This document shows positions 1 through 21,395 of a DNA stretch of 64,000 nt, in pieces. Both the position numbers and the translations under genes were made by a program. Position 1 is the stretch's first letter. Every line of letters begins with the position of its first letter. The stretch is taken from NCBI RefSeq assembly GCF_900324465.2, contig NC_046618.1:3658001-3722000 (forward strand), in the 5' to 3' direction. The DNA comes from Anabas testudineus (taxonomy: Eukaryota; Chordata; Actinopteri; Anabantiformes; Anabantidae). The notes beneath the pieces were generated by a model, which made no database searches, was not told the origin of the DNA, and was given only the letters and a program-made list of their open reading frames with translations.

Positions 1-607
1 CTTAGGCTCATCCACCTTGAACATTTTGACTGGACAAACTTCCCAACAATTATCATATAAAAATAAAAATGTGCATTTGTTGTGCTCAGACAACAAGATC
101 AACAACTACCACACTAACATCATAGCATGTTGCTCAGGTTTGTGAAGGCTAACATTAGATAAGTTGATGAATGGATGTTGTCCCTCAGACCGGAGTGTAG
201 TTAGGTTGGAGGGTCTTTCTTCGTCCGGTACAGTAGGGGGCAGTGTTGCAGCAGTAACAGCCGCTGGTTAGCTGGACAAGGTGCGGCGGAGAAAAACAGA
301 CAGACACGGCACTATCGCTAGCTAACGGCTAGTGCGGTTGACGTTTATTTGTTAGTCCTCGTTTTTCAGCAAAAGCCAACGTCGGATGTGTGTTTTTATA
401 TACTGCGATGTTTAAGTAGCTTATTAGATTGTTCGAAGTGTCGACGAGCGGCTCAATAGAAACGGGGACACGGCAACATCTTTAGCCTAAGCCGGAAAAT
501 AAACGAAGCTAACATTAGGCAGCTAATGCTAGGATAGCTAGCGGGCTAGCTTTCACAAGCCAAGACCTAGATTTGACTGAGTGGTTTTTATTAACGCCAA
601 CGTTGCA
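1..607 (+). promoter_or_regulatory. 5' flank, promoter and 5' UTR of ppp1cc
   Basis: No coding exon is visible. The right half (about 190-600) becomes relatively CpG-rich (many CG, GCTAGC and GCGG motifs) and includes a TGACG half-CRE near 338. This is typical of a housekeeping promoter merging into the 5' UTR of the gene that starts at 608. The first 190 bases are AT-rich and show nothing recognisable. The transcription start cannot be placed from sequence alone. Confidence 0.5.
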
Positions 608-5028
<4,421 letters not shown>

Positions 5029-5562
5029 GGGGATGGGTCAGGGGCAAATGACCGGAGTTTCTCTCGTCCGCTCTGCTTTCGTCTTCTGCATTTGAGGGAT
5101 TGTTTATCCTTCATGCTGCCAATACTGAAAAGATATCCACTCCTACCTGATGAAAGCAAAATATTTTGTTGTTTTGTCCACAGGGGTAAATTGATATGTC
5201 ACCATGAAAACCTCAGGTGTTTTGCACTCCATTTTGCAGCTAGTCTTTGCCACATATGACTGTTCAATCAGGAAAATGTAACAATATGGCTATTTATGCA
5301 CAGGAATGCCTTGTTTGAAGCTGTGCACAATTTTTCCAGTTTCATGTCTTTGTCATCTTTTTCTCACTGTCAATAATGGATATTAATGGCTATAAAACTA
5401 TGGGGAAAGTCACAAACACCTGTTCTGTAAAACCTCAGTTATGGTTGATTTACAGTCAGTGTCACAGAACATTGACTTTCCACTGCGTTGTCACATTTTT
5501 AAACAAGTCTTGTGCTAAATGAAATGAATAAGGAAGCACTCTTGTAATGTCTAAATCTTTCT

Positions 5563-5568
5563 AATAAA
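5563..5568 (+). terminator. Polyadenylation signal of ppp1cc
   Basis: Canonical AATAAA, about 535 nt after the ppp1cc stop codon, followed by GT/T-rich sequence (TTTGAGTGTATTTTAG). It is the best candidate for the 3' end of the transcript. Confidence 0.75.
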
Positions 5569-5599
5569 CTTTGAGTGTATTTTAGGGGGAACTTGGACT

Positions 5600-6310
5600 C
5601 TGGCTGTCATTTCTTTCTTAAAATCACAATGCAAACTGATATACAGAGCTGTAAATTTCAAATCCTGTTTCTCAAGAATACTTGATGAACGAAGAACCTC
5701 CCATCAGTCAATACCCACAAGGGGGAGACAGAATATGCTGTGGTACAAATTATAGTTCAGACAGGGAAGTAGTCAAGTGTCCTACACTGTCATTCAAAAC
5801 ATGAAATTGATCAGAAATACAGTGAAGACGTTAATGTTGTAAATCACTATGTTTTTATTGCAGGCTCTATGTATGCCTAGGTTAATTTACCTATTGAGTT
5901 GAGTATCTGGGGCATCAGCAATTGTGGGTTTGCTTAAAAACAAAACACAGCTTCAAACTGGATATTATATAAAATAAATTGCACACTGTAACTGATTACA
6001 AACAGTACAGACTGTTGCATCTGCACACACACAAAATGATAGAGAGTAGGACAGTGATAGATATAATAATATTTAATCATTATTACTAGTAACATTAATA
6101 TATAATAATAAAGTTATTATTACACTGGAAAAAAAGTATTTCAGGCTGTTTCCTCCACAAAGCCACTGATCTGCCTCTTCCACACATGTATGAGTATTTC
6201 AGTGAAGCAGCGTGTCCCCAGTTTACTGTGAAAACACCTGCGTTTCGAACTTCAGTACGTCAAAGGTTGACAGAGTGACATTTCCTTATTAGGAGGTGCG
6301 GCGATTTCGT
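5600..6310. other. Intergenic spacer between ppp1cc and pptc7
   Basis: No exon-like reading frame, RNA gene or clear transposon is visible. It is mostly AT-rich (notably 5940-6130) and turns GC/CpG-richer from about 6230 as it enters the pptc7 promoter. In the human locus TCTN1 and HVCN1 lie between these two genes; neither is present here. Confidence 0.6.
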
Positions 6311-6319
6311 AATGTTGTG

Positions 6320-6327
6320 TGACGTCA
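6320..6327. promoter_or_regulatory. Perfect cAMP response element (CRE)
   Basis: The palindrome TGACGTCA, the full CREB/ATF consensus, in CpG-rich sequence about 44 bp upstream of the 16-bp minisatellite and 550 bp upstream of the pptc7 start codon. Full CREs near transcription starts are often functional, but binding here is inferred. Confidence 0.55.
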
Positions 6328-6370
6328 GAGCAGTCACAAGACCCAGCGAGCAGAGCGGCGTGTACGAGGC

Positions 6371-6546
6371 CACGGTACAGCTCGTTCACGGTGCAGCTCG
6401 TCCACGGTACAGCTCGTCCACGGTACAGCTTGTTCACGGTACAGCTCGTTCACGGTGCAGCTCGTCCACGGTACAGCTCGTTCACGGTACAGCTCGTTCA
6501 CGGTACAGCTCGTTCACGGTGCAGCTCGTCCACGGTACAGCTCGTT
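6371..6546 (+). repeat. 16-bp minisatellite, 11 units, in the pptc7 promoter or 5' UTR
   Basis: Eleven head-to-tail units of CACGGTACAGCTCGTT and close variants, exactly 176 bp, followed by a broken twelfth (CACA). Each unit has two CpGs (unit 4 has lost one) and a GTAC or AGCT palindromic core. Variant units CACGGTGCAGCTCGTC occur at positions 2, 6 and 10, giving a four-unit (64-bp) higher-order period. The array ends about 335 bp upstream of the pptc7 ATG. Sixteen is not a multiple of three, so the array opens all frames, which explains the long spurious reading frames across it. Confidence 0.97.
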
Positions 6547-6588
6547 CACACTGCGACTTCTGTGGGGCTCCTCGGACCGACTGGCACC

Positions 6589-6651
6589 ATGGCCGCGGAG
6601 AACCAACATTTAGCGGGACTGTGGCGCGGAAGAGGCGACACTTCACTGTGA
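6589..6651 (+). CDS. Candidate upstream ORF of pptc7 (20 codons)
   Basis: An ATG in an ideal Kozak context (GGCACCATGG) opens a 20-codon frame starting MAAENQHLAG and ends at a TGA 230 nt before the pptc7 start codon. If the pptc7 transcript begins upstream of 6589, ribosomes would meet this frame first, and it could lower or condition PPTC7 translation. It resembles no known protein. Whether it is transcribed depends on the unseen transcription start. Confidence 0.3.
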   Translation: MAAENQHLAGLWRGRGDTSL

Positions 6652-6880
6652 ATTGGTTTCAGCAGTGTGAGCCCCCCGAGGCTCGGCTGTTCTACCAGCG
6701 GAGGGGGTCGTGTGTGAGTGCGTGGCGGCTGTTGACGGCGGCGGTGTCTGTAGCTCAGCCGACCACATCTCCAGCCCCGCTAGCGAGTTAGCAAGTCAAC
6801 AGTGTGTGCTCACCCCGACGCTAAGCTAGCGGGACTGCTAGCTTGGCAGGGTTCGTGCGGTGGGAGCTGGTGTGTAGGTG

Positions 6881-9800
6881 ATGTTGTCCGTGCTGTCGTA
6901 CGGTAGACTGGTTGCCAGAGCTGTCATCGGCGGACTTTCTCAGACAGACAGCCGCGACTACAGCCTGGTGACAGCGAGCTGCGGCTTCGGTAAGGATTTC
7001 CGCAAAGGCATCCTTAAGAAAGGGATGTGCTATGGGGACGACGCGTGTTTCATTGCCCGGCACAGATCCGCCGACGTTTTGGGTGAGTGTTTTGTTTGCG
7101 GTACAACAACTGGAACATTATGCAATGCGGTACTCCGTTTATTTGAAGTGTGGGATAGCTGATATGGAGGACTGTGTGAGATCACAGTTACAGGCTTGTT
7201 AGGTGCTAAGGTGATAAGATTGTGCACGGACTTATCCACTGCTTCAATATTTGTTTTTGGTTTTTTTTTCTTATTTCTTGCAACAGCCTGTTAAATCTTT
7301 GTAATTAGCAATCTTGAATGCGAACCCCTGGGTTCATACAGTGTGAGTTCATTCCTCATACTATCAGTGCATCAAGCAAACAAAAACAATGTAAGTCTGC
7401 TATACTGAGGGAGGATGAAGGACATCAGCCTTGTTACTGAACAGTTGTGCAGGACTGTGGAAATACACTGAATGTGAGTGTGCTGGTGCACACTGAATGA
7501 GTAAAGACAAAAGAAAAAGAAAAATTGAAATCGGGGCAGTCTTTGACCATGTCAGGTTATTTTTGGAAGGTTTGATTAGTTGCAAAGTTGTGTGTCCACA
7601 CTGAGCAGGCCTCCTCTCTGTTCTGGCTCAGACTGCGGACACACAGAAGACCATCCATGTATGGTCAGTGGAGCAGATGCTGGTGTCCTGGGAGCAACAA
7701 GACTAAAGTTTCCTTTCTAGGAAACTCTTGGACTCAAGAAAATGAGAACAAGCACATTAATGAATCTACAAAGCAGAGTATTGATCTATAGAAAGATTAT
7801 TGATGGTTTAGATTGTGCGTGATACAGTAGGTTTCCAGCGAGAGAGAGATAATATTTAATCTACAGGTCTACAATGCTCTGAACAACTACAAAAAATAAT
7901 ATCTATTAACCTGTGCAGATGAATCTAAGATAAAAAGATTAATAGCAGTCATTTTTCCAATGTGTGCAGGTGTGGCAGATGGCGTTGGTGGCTGGCGAGA
8001 CTATGGTGTGGACCCATCACAGTTTTCAGGTACACTGATGAAGACATGTGAGAGGCTGGTGAAGGAAGGACGCTTTGTCCCCAGCAGCCCCGTGGGAGTC
8101 CTCACGACCAGCTATTACGAGCTGCTGCAGAACAAAGTGCCACTGCTGGGTGAGTGAAGCAGCATTCAGTGTCATATATATTAGTTTTAAAGGCATATTA
8201 AACTAGAGTAGACTGTATCCTGCATAAATGCTTCTAACCAGTACCTGAAAAAAACATCATCATGTCTGACACACGTCTATTTGTCTGTCTGTGGTACCTC
8301 AGCACACTACTGGTGAGGATACCTGCTTTCTATTGGTCATTAGATACAGATACAATTGAATTAATATCCATTAAATACTTTATTGTATTTACTTCGATAA
8401 ATACACAAAAGCACCAAGGCTGCCCGGGTCTCCTTTTTAGAACTATTCATATGAGATGCATTTTCATTGGGACACACTCCAAGTACACTATTTAGGGCCC
8501 GGCTCTATTTCCCTCTGTCCCGTTCATGCGGTGACTGGATGGAATTTGTTGCATTATGACTCAGAACAGCCCGATCCCATTAAGAACTCCCTGGAATCTC
8601 CCGACCTGTCCCATGTAGTTCACTTCCAGAATTCCTTTCCTCCTTCACAGCACTTCCCGACAACACAGCGCGCACAAACATGTAGCATCAGGGAACAAAT
8701 GTTTTACGTACAGATCTCTGCCTCTGCTAGTGTCAGTACTTTTCCACCCCGTTTATCACATGTGCGGCGGGAGGTGAGGGGGAACAACACTGTATTGTGC
8801 TGTTCTTCCACAGCAGAGGGAATGTTCTTGAGACCGGCAGTGTGTGTAATTTTACCGCTGAAGAGAAAACAGAGACGGAAGGGAGGGAGTCACAGTGCGT
8901 GAGGGGTTTTGATGGTTTGTGCCTAACAGCGTATTTATGTGTGCCAGATGAATCACCAGCAGGGTGTGGCCACACATATCCGCCTGCTCCACCAGCTCAT
9001 GTTTCTTTCTCATCATCTTCCAGATGGTGGAACTCCAAAAAATGATTAGGATACTACACTGACTGTGGTGTCACGGTGGTGTTTTCGGGTTAACCTAAAC
9101 CGTCTCCCGGATAGGTATCCTTCCAGAAATACAGAGACATTTCCCAAGATGTGTATCAGTGAAAGTCCAAAGAGCTGATGGTATTGTGGCTGCAGCTTTG
9201 TATTGATCTAGACATCGTTCTTATTTTTATATGAAATTACTGTATTTGCATAGAAGATCAAAATTTTAAGACATTTCATCATGATGGTTCTTCTTACACA
9301 GAAGACATTTGGAAGTGTCCCAGGAGAAAAAGGACAGGTGTAAATAATTAAATGAATGATGTCTAGATTCCATTTAGCTTCTTGCTTTGCGCATGTTGGC
9401 TCATGGTTTACTGGGACAACTGAATACAACACGACCATTATTCGTGTTATTAGCACACCTGTCCCCTTCCTGCAGATCAGAACAGTTTTCTGACAATTTA
9501 TTTAACAAATTATTTTAACATATGTACTGGTAGTTTCATGTCAGAAAATAAAACTGGGTGTCTGAAGAACATATGTACATTTTTAAAATATAATTGCACA
9601 GGTAGAAAACAACACACTCTGATGTACAGTTGGTTTGTTTGACTGCACCCAGCCAAAGATGCAGACTGCTTTTAGTTGTAAGGTGTGTTAATCTTTTCTG
9701 TTTTGTGTTTCTGCAGGTAGCAGCACAGCCTGCATTGTAATTTTGGACAGGCAGAGCCACCGGCTTCATACAGCCAACTTGGGAGACTCAGGCTTCCTGG

Positions 9801-12516
9801 TGGTCCGAGGAGGTGAGGTGGTCCACCGTTCAGACGAGCAGCAGCACTACTTCAACACACCCTTCCAGCTGTCCATTGCTCCCCCCGGGGCTGAGGGGGC
9901 CGTCCTCAGTGACAGGTGAGCCATCCCCAAGTAGTTCCATATGCATCTGTTGCCATACACATATGTGAATTGGTCTGTTGGAGACGGCATATACAGGCAG
10001 AGTTGTGCTTTATAATTAATGAACAATTGATAGAGCTCATACATGTGTTCTGTGCAGCCCTACACATCACATGCAGACATAACGGCACTCAGCTGTTGAA
10101 GGTTTTCTTGTGCTCGTGTCCTTCACTTGCAGCAGTGTTTAGTGAATGTAGTGGCTGTACTGTGTTGAGTTGTAGTGTAACATTGTGTCAGGGGCCATGT
10201 GCTGCAGTGTCTCGTTGCAGCAGCGTGCCAAGCAGCCAGCACTGTAGACGTTAGTAGAGTGGGAAGGCGTTGGGTGTTTGCCAAGCTTTCCCTTTTACCC
10301 GGGTCAAAGTCTGTGTGGGCTGATGGGCAAACTGAAGCGTTCACAGCCAATCCCACTGCAGCAGGCTCAGCCACCTTTTCACTTGCTCAGTCTCGAATAA
10401 GGCCGATTATTTTGAGCCTCTTAAAAGCATTTCTTAAAAACAGATGGAAGAGGAACCACAGAAGAGCCTGAACTGAATGTTTTATTTTTATTTCCTGCAA
10501 ATGTCCTCACTTGAGTTTCAACCAACAAATTATGAGTCCTAGTTGATGTAGATTTAATGTGGTTCTAGAAATGGTACTGCTTCTAATTTGTGCACTTCGC
10601 GGAGTCATGGAGTTGTAAGATTTATTCAAAGTGATTCACACAGTGTAACAACCAGTCAAGCTAACATAGCAAGTGATAGAAAAGAGGGCAGGGGTCAAAA
10701 CTGAAGTGGACTAACAACGTTCTATGCCATTAATAATGAATGTTCTGCATTAGGGAATAATGCAGAGCACAAATTTTTTTGTTATATAACATATCGTGAT
10801 GAGTACTTACTGTACTGATATGGAGTTACATGTGTGTGCTGACCACTCATATGGCTGCTACTACTAGCATGTTTCCAAAGCATTTGGAAAACATTTGTGC
10901 ATACAAATGCACAAATAGAGAGTAGATTCCACCTGCCGATATAAAACCAGTCCATAGTATATTCAAGTTTATTCTATATTATTTCTATGTTGTTTAAATT
11001 ATAATCCATTTTATTTGGTATTTAACTTTACCTGTTTTATATGCCAATTTGCTGATTCTTGTATAAGTCACACCATCTGTAAAACAGTTTGCATTACAAT
11101 AATTGTTAATGATTAACTTAATATGACTGACTATTGATTAAGGAAATGATTTAAAGTTTGCATCACTGGTGACAACATACACCTTTTACAAGACAAAACG
11201 TTTCAATATGCAGCTGAATAATTAGACACAAAAACAACAGATGATGAATCTGAACATGGCAGTCCTCTTCTTATAATTACAGATGCACATCAAATGCACA
11301 TTGAATTTCACTTATCACTCGGTGTTCCCATTTTGCATGTGCAGCCTGTATTGTGTGTGTGTGTGTGTAAACGGCAATTTTATCTCTGAATCAGAGCACA
11401 GCACAGCACAGCACAGCACAGCACAGGACAGGACAGGACAGGACAGGACAGGATGTTCCTATGGGCTTTGGCTCTGTGTGTCTTGATGCAGTCCAGACTG
11501 TAATAAATAACATTCAGACTGGTTAGGGGCAGTGCAGCAGGGTTAGGGCATCTTCTAAGAAGTGAACTTGACACTTGCACAGCAGACTAACTTGGTTCCT
11601 GCCAATATGTATTTGTAGCTCCCATAGTCATAATGGTAGCAGCTTTCAGAGGCCCTCAGTGTCCTTTCTAAAACCACCATGTGATGATTCTTAGAATTTC
11701 TCCTCCAACACGTGATAATGTTTGTGTAGCCAAGGTGAAATATCAATAGTAATTAGAGTCTAGCTTTATCCCCTTCCTAGTGCATAGAGTGAATTGTGAG
11801 TATTCCTCAGGTAGAGGAGAGGTCGGGTCAGGTCAATCTATTAGGTCAAATGGGACTTCCTGTATGAGAGTTGGGGCGTGTTGGGAAAATGAGAAAGCTT
11901 AAACAGAAGCAATGCATGTGGTTACTATGTAAAACAAATGAAAAATGAAAATGAACCACCTAAATCGTCAAACACTCTGCACACTATGCTCTTTCTCTTC
12001 TCGGCCTGACATTACTGTGACTGTGCCTCCAGCCCTGATGTCGCAGACAGCTCTTCCTTTGACGTCCAGCTGGGTGACATCATCCTCACGGCCACTGATG
12101 GGCTCTTCGACAACATGCCTGACTACATGATCCTGCAAGAGCTAAAGAAACTCAAGGCAAGTCAGAAACAGGTTTGCTGGCGTGAGAGGACTCAGAAATG
12201 TCTGTAACACTTACTTCATGCCTGCTTTGTTTTTGCTTCACAGAACACAAACTATGAGAGTATCCAGCAGACTGCGCGCAGCATTGCAGAGCAGGCCCAC
12301 GTACTAGCGTATGACCCCAACTACATGTCGCCTTTTGCGCAGTTTGCCTGTGACAATGGACTGAATGTAAGAGGTAAGTGTCTCAGCTGTACTTGAACCA
12401 CATGGAAACAGAACCACATCTTTGATCACCGTTCTAATGTTGCTGTTGTCTGTTCAGGAGGAAAGCCAGATGATATCACGGTGCTGCTGTCCATAGTAGC
12501 GGAATACACCGACTAG
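6881..12516 (+). CDS. pptc7: PPTC7, mitochondrial PP2C-type protein phosphatase (6 exons)
   Basis: PPM/PP2C-family phosphatase of mitochondria that supports coenzyme Q synthesis (named for targeting COQ7) and restrains BNIP3/NIX mitophagy. Exons: 6881-7082, 7970-8149, 9717-9915, 12033-12156, 12244-12373, 12458-12516 (894 nt, 297 aa; human 304 aa, the difference being mainly a glycine run missing near residue 27). The N-terminus [18 protein letters not shown] is hydrophobic and basic, as a mitochondrial presequence should be. Metal-binding PP2C motifs follow in order: [42 protein letters not shown] and [10 protein letters not shown], ending VAEYTD. The start at 6881 is the ATG aligned with human MFSVLSYG; the preceding GTG is not used. 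Intron 4 (12157-12243) appears to be GC-AG (AAG|GCAAGT). The 3' UTR runs about 2.1 kb. Confidence 0.97.
11396..11452 (+). repeat. Compound pentanucleotide microsatellite
   Basis: About five copies of CAGCA pass directly into about five copies of CAGGA in pptc7 intron 3. The change at a single base position indicates that one variant unit expanded within the array. No coding role. Confidence 0.9.
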
Positions 12517-14656
12517 TTTGTGGGGAGCTGTGATGAACGCCTTCAATTCCTGCTGGACAGGATGAAAGACTGATGTCAGATGCTTCCCCTGCATCCAGTG
12601 GCTCTGCCTCAACCCTCAGCTGATCATCCCTGTCTCTCTCCCCTAAAAAAACTCCCACATGCCCACCTCTCTGTGATGATGTCCATCAGAGAGTGACTGT
12701 AAAAAAAACAAAAAGAACTTGAGGACTTGAGGCCTGACACATCCTCTTGGCAAGGCTGCAGTACTGGCATCTTTGCAGTGTTCCAGTGTTCACTGGATAA
12801 TCCCATTGCCCGGGATAATCAGTCATTGGGCACGTTGGAGATGAGGATAAGTCGTCTTTCTCTGGTGGGTGGTTTGGGCAGGGAGAACGTCAAGACTTAG
12901 AAGGGGGGCGTGGGCAGACAGGAGGTGTTAGACTGTTAAAGTGGCCCCATGCTGGGCTGCCAGAAGGGAAAGACACAGGCGGTCAGTAGTCTTAAGAAGG
13001 GAGCTGCACAGGAAATAGCAGAGTTAAGGCTCAATAAATGGGCTGCCGTGTGCACATGGATGTTCCTAGTGATTCACTGGTAGTTAGAATCCTTCATCAA
13101 AGGGCCTGGAACCCTGTTTGTGGCTGCAGGGAGCACATGTTTGATAATAAGATATGAATGGTGTGCAGTTTGGGATGTCTTGTTAAATTTTGGCAAGAAA
13201 AAGTAGTGTACATGGCATTTGAATACCACTGGTTAGTTTGTTGGGGTAGTCTAATCCAATAAGATTTCATGAAGAAATGCGGCAGCTGCCTTTTACAAAC
13301 CAGTGCAATTCAAGTCTTGCACACATTTTGTTACTTCATGGAAGAGTATTTTATAGTTCAAAAGAATCTTGAGATATATATATATATATATATTGTGTAA
13401 AACCGATGCCCTCCCTTTAATCTCACCGCTGCTGCTGAGGTCTTGACTGTGATTACATGTGGTGTGTGTCTGAATATGTGTATGCATGACGAATGCACTT
13501 GTGCGTGTCAGTGCGTGTATTGATATGTGTAGTAAGTGTCTATGAAATGGATGTGAAGGCTGCAGACTTCTTCATATCCACTGGGTTGAATTGGTCTCAC
13601 AGCCTCAAACGCACAAAGAAGCATATCTGAAAAAGCTAAACACAGTGGAAGTTGGTCATGTGACCAAATGTATTTTTGTTACTTTGTTCAGTGGGATAGT
13701 TGAGTTCATTGGACCGATTATGGCATCAGAGTAGCTGTAGAAGCTGTTATTTAGAATCAGCATTTCCTTTTCTGCTCTCTCTCTCTCTCTTATGTCCTGT
13801 TGTAGAGCTCCAATGGCACAGTCATAGGTCAGGTCATTGCAGGCTTCAAGTGAAAAATGGAATGAAATGAAATTATATTTCCATTATGTCATTACAGATT
13901 TTCACTCAGCATTTAAACACCGTTAAAATATTTCTTAGTAAAATGTGTTTTCAGTCTAATGTCATGATTATGTGCCTTGTATCAGGTTTTGTTGATACTC
14001 GCAAAAATGTCCATAATTCCATAATTCCACAAACGGCCAACTGTGTGCCAGATACTGAGCACAAAGCCTGAAACTGTTAAGTAGCCATAAGATTGTTTCT
14101 CGTCATGCCCTGCTCTCTTAACACCAGGTCTTTTTTTGTTTCCAGCATTTTTTTTCTCCTGAAATCTGGCTCTGTGCACTCAGTCAGGAGCTAAGGAATA
14201 GTAATAAAGCCATCCCACGCTTAGAAAATCCTCCCTGTGGATCTTCAAGTCACTGTTTACAATCTGCACTACGTAATGGACTGTTTCCCTGCGTTAATCT
14301 GACAACTTCACACTGGACGACTGCAGTGTCAGGTGTCATTTTGAACTGATGCTGATGGGCACTGAAGAGCATAGACTTAGGCAGAGCAGTGAATGGACAA
14401 AGTGTGTCTTTAAATGTTACAGCACTGAGGACAATCTAAGCAGCCTTAAAGAAGCAATCCCCCCAGTCACATGGTACTGCCATTGTTAGCCTTGTGGTTC
14501 CTGCTTCCTCACTCTTACCTGCTCTGACACTCTTCATGTTCCTCTTCCAGACTTTGTTACAACCAGAGCACATACAAATATAAAATATATAAAGGTGTGC
14601 AGTTCAGTGCAGATCTTTGCTCTGTGAAAAACATTTTCAAGTCTGTACAATATTTA
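12517..14656 (+). other. 3' UTR of pptc7
   Basis: About 2.1 kb between the stop codon and the AATAAA at 14657, with no further exon-like frame. It holds a short TA run at 13373-13393 and a CT run near 13776-13790. Long 3' UTRs are usual for this gene family, but the exact end is inferred. Confidence 0.6.
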
Positions 14657-14662
14657 AATAAA
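14657..14662 (+). terminator. Polyadenylation signal of pptc7
   Basis: AATAAA on the + strand, 2.1 kb after the stop codon. It lies only about 10 bp from an AATAAA on the opposite strand that would serve rad9b, so the two convergent transcripts probably overlap or meet here. Confidence 0.6.
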
Positions 14663-14672
14663 CACTATAGTA

Positions 14673-14678
14673 TTTATT
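14673..14678 (-). terminator. Candidate polyadenylation signal of rad9b
   Basis: TTTATT on the + strand (AATAAA on the minus strand), about 590 nt downstream of the rad9b stop. No better minus-strand hexamer was noticed between it and the stop, although an earlier variant signal could be used. Confidence 0.45.
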
Positions 14679-15267
14679 ATCCTGCTGTACTTGATGTGTG
14701 TGATTAGTATAAACATGCACTTGGTTTTGGATCAGAACTTCCTGGCAGGCTTTAGTGTTGAACGATATATTGCAAAGCCATTTTCTTCACAGGTGCAGGC
14801 TACATGACCCTAGGGCTATATTTCTCCAGAACATGTTTAGCTCTGCTAAATGTTTCCATTGCTGAACTCAGGCTTGTAGGATGTCTGTGTGTACACCCAC
14901 ATTCCTCAGACGTCTTGCATACTACTAGTTACCATCAACAGTTAGATTTGGTATCTTCTAGATGAGGCAATAGTTTTCACAGACAAGAACGAACAGTCTT
15001 TCCTCTTTGCGTGCTATGACAAATGTATTTCACAGCCTGAAATCACCAAAACAAATGAACTCATCCATGCTTAGATTAGGTAACTACAATAGACACATTC
15101 AGTTGTGTGAAAACATAAAAGTTAACAGTAGAATTTAGTAAGGCCTTTAAAATGACTTAAAATGCAAAGCATAGAAAATATATATTAATATAGATATCAT
15201 TCTGAGTTGAGTGTGGTGGCTCCTTTTTTGGCCAACATCACAAAAAATTAAGATGACAAATAAGTAT

Positions 15268-20828
<5,561 letters not shown>

Positions 20829-20927
20829 ATTTGCTGGAGACAGAAGAAGTGCAGTCTCTACATGCTACGTCAACTAGCTCAGTTAGCTAAATAAATAAAT
20901 AAATGCACATGTGCTCTATTTAATAGT

Positions 20928-20933
20928 TTTATT
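20928..20933 (-). terminator. Candidate polyadenylation signal of fam216a
   Basis: AATAAA on the minus strand about 465 nt after the fam216a stop and only about 100 bp before the rad9b start codon. If used, the fam216a 3' end overlaps or abuts the rad9b promoter. Confidence 0.45.
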
Positions 20934-21395
20934 TACAAAGTAATAGAAGAATACCTGTTAATATGCCGAGGACAGTAAATACTGTTAAAATTATATTTTA
21001 AAAATCATATTGAGGCCTTCAAATCATGGTTAATGAGTCTCAAATATAGAAATAATAAAGATAAAAAGATATAAATGATATATATCATTTTATCAAGTTT
21101 GATATCAGCCCAAATAAAATCCGTATAATTCTAAATATTATTGTATGAATTTTGACCAAACACATTATCCAGTATTGTATTTAATACTGCATTTTAAATA
21201 ATAGCAGGACTAAAAATACAGTATATTTATGACAGATGTCACAACCACAGATACAGATATATGTAGTGCTTGAATAGTGTGGTCTATAAAACAATTCACC
21301 ATATATGATTATATTTCAGCCATTACAGTAATAAAACAGGTGTTGACTAACAGAAACACTCTTTTAAAACAGTATAATCGTTTGCTATCATAAAG

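Noticed and set aside
6312-6791. Possible repeat-containing protein (RYSS/VQLVHG repeats)
   Set aside because: The peptide repeat is produced by the 16-bp minisatellite being open in every frame. There is no splice support or homology.
12151-12180. A GT donor downstream of pptc7 exon 4 (GGCAA|GTCAGA)
   Set aside because: It would add five bases and shift the frame before the conserved NTNYESIQQ; the GC donor keeps the frame.
20829-21395. Search for vps29 between rad9b and fam216a, as in human
   Set aside because: The interval is under 600 bp, AT-rich and has no exon-like frame.
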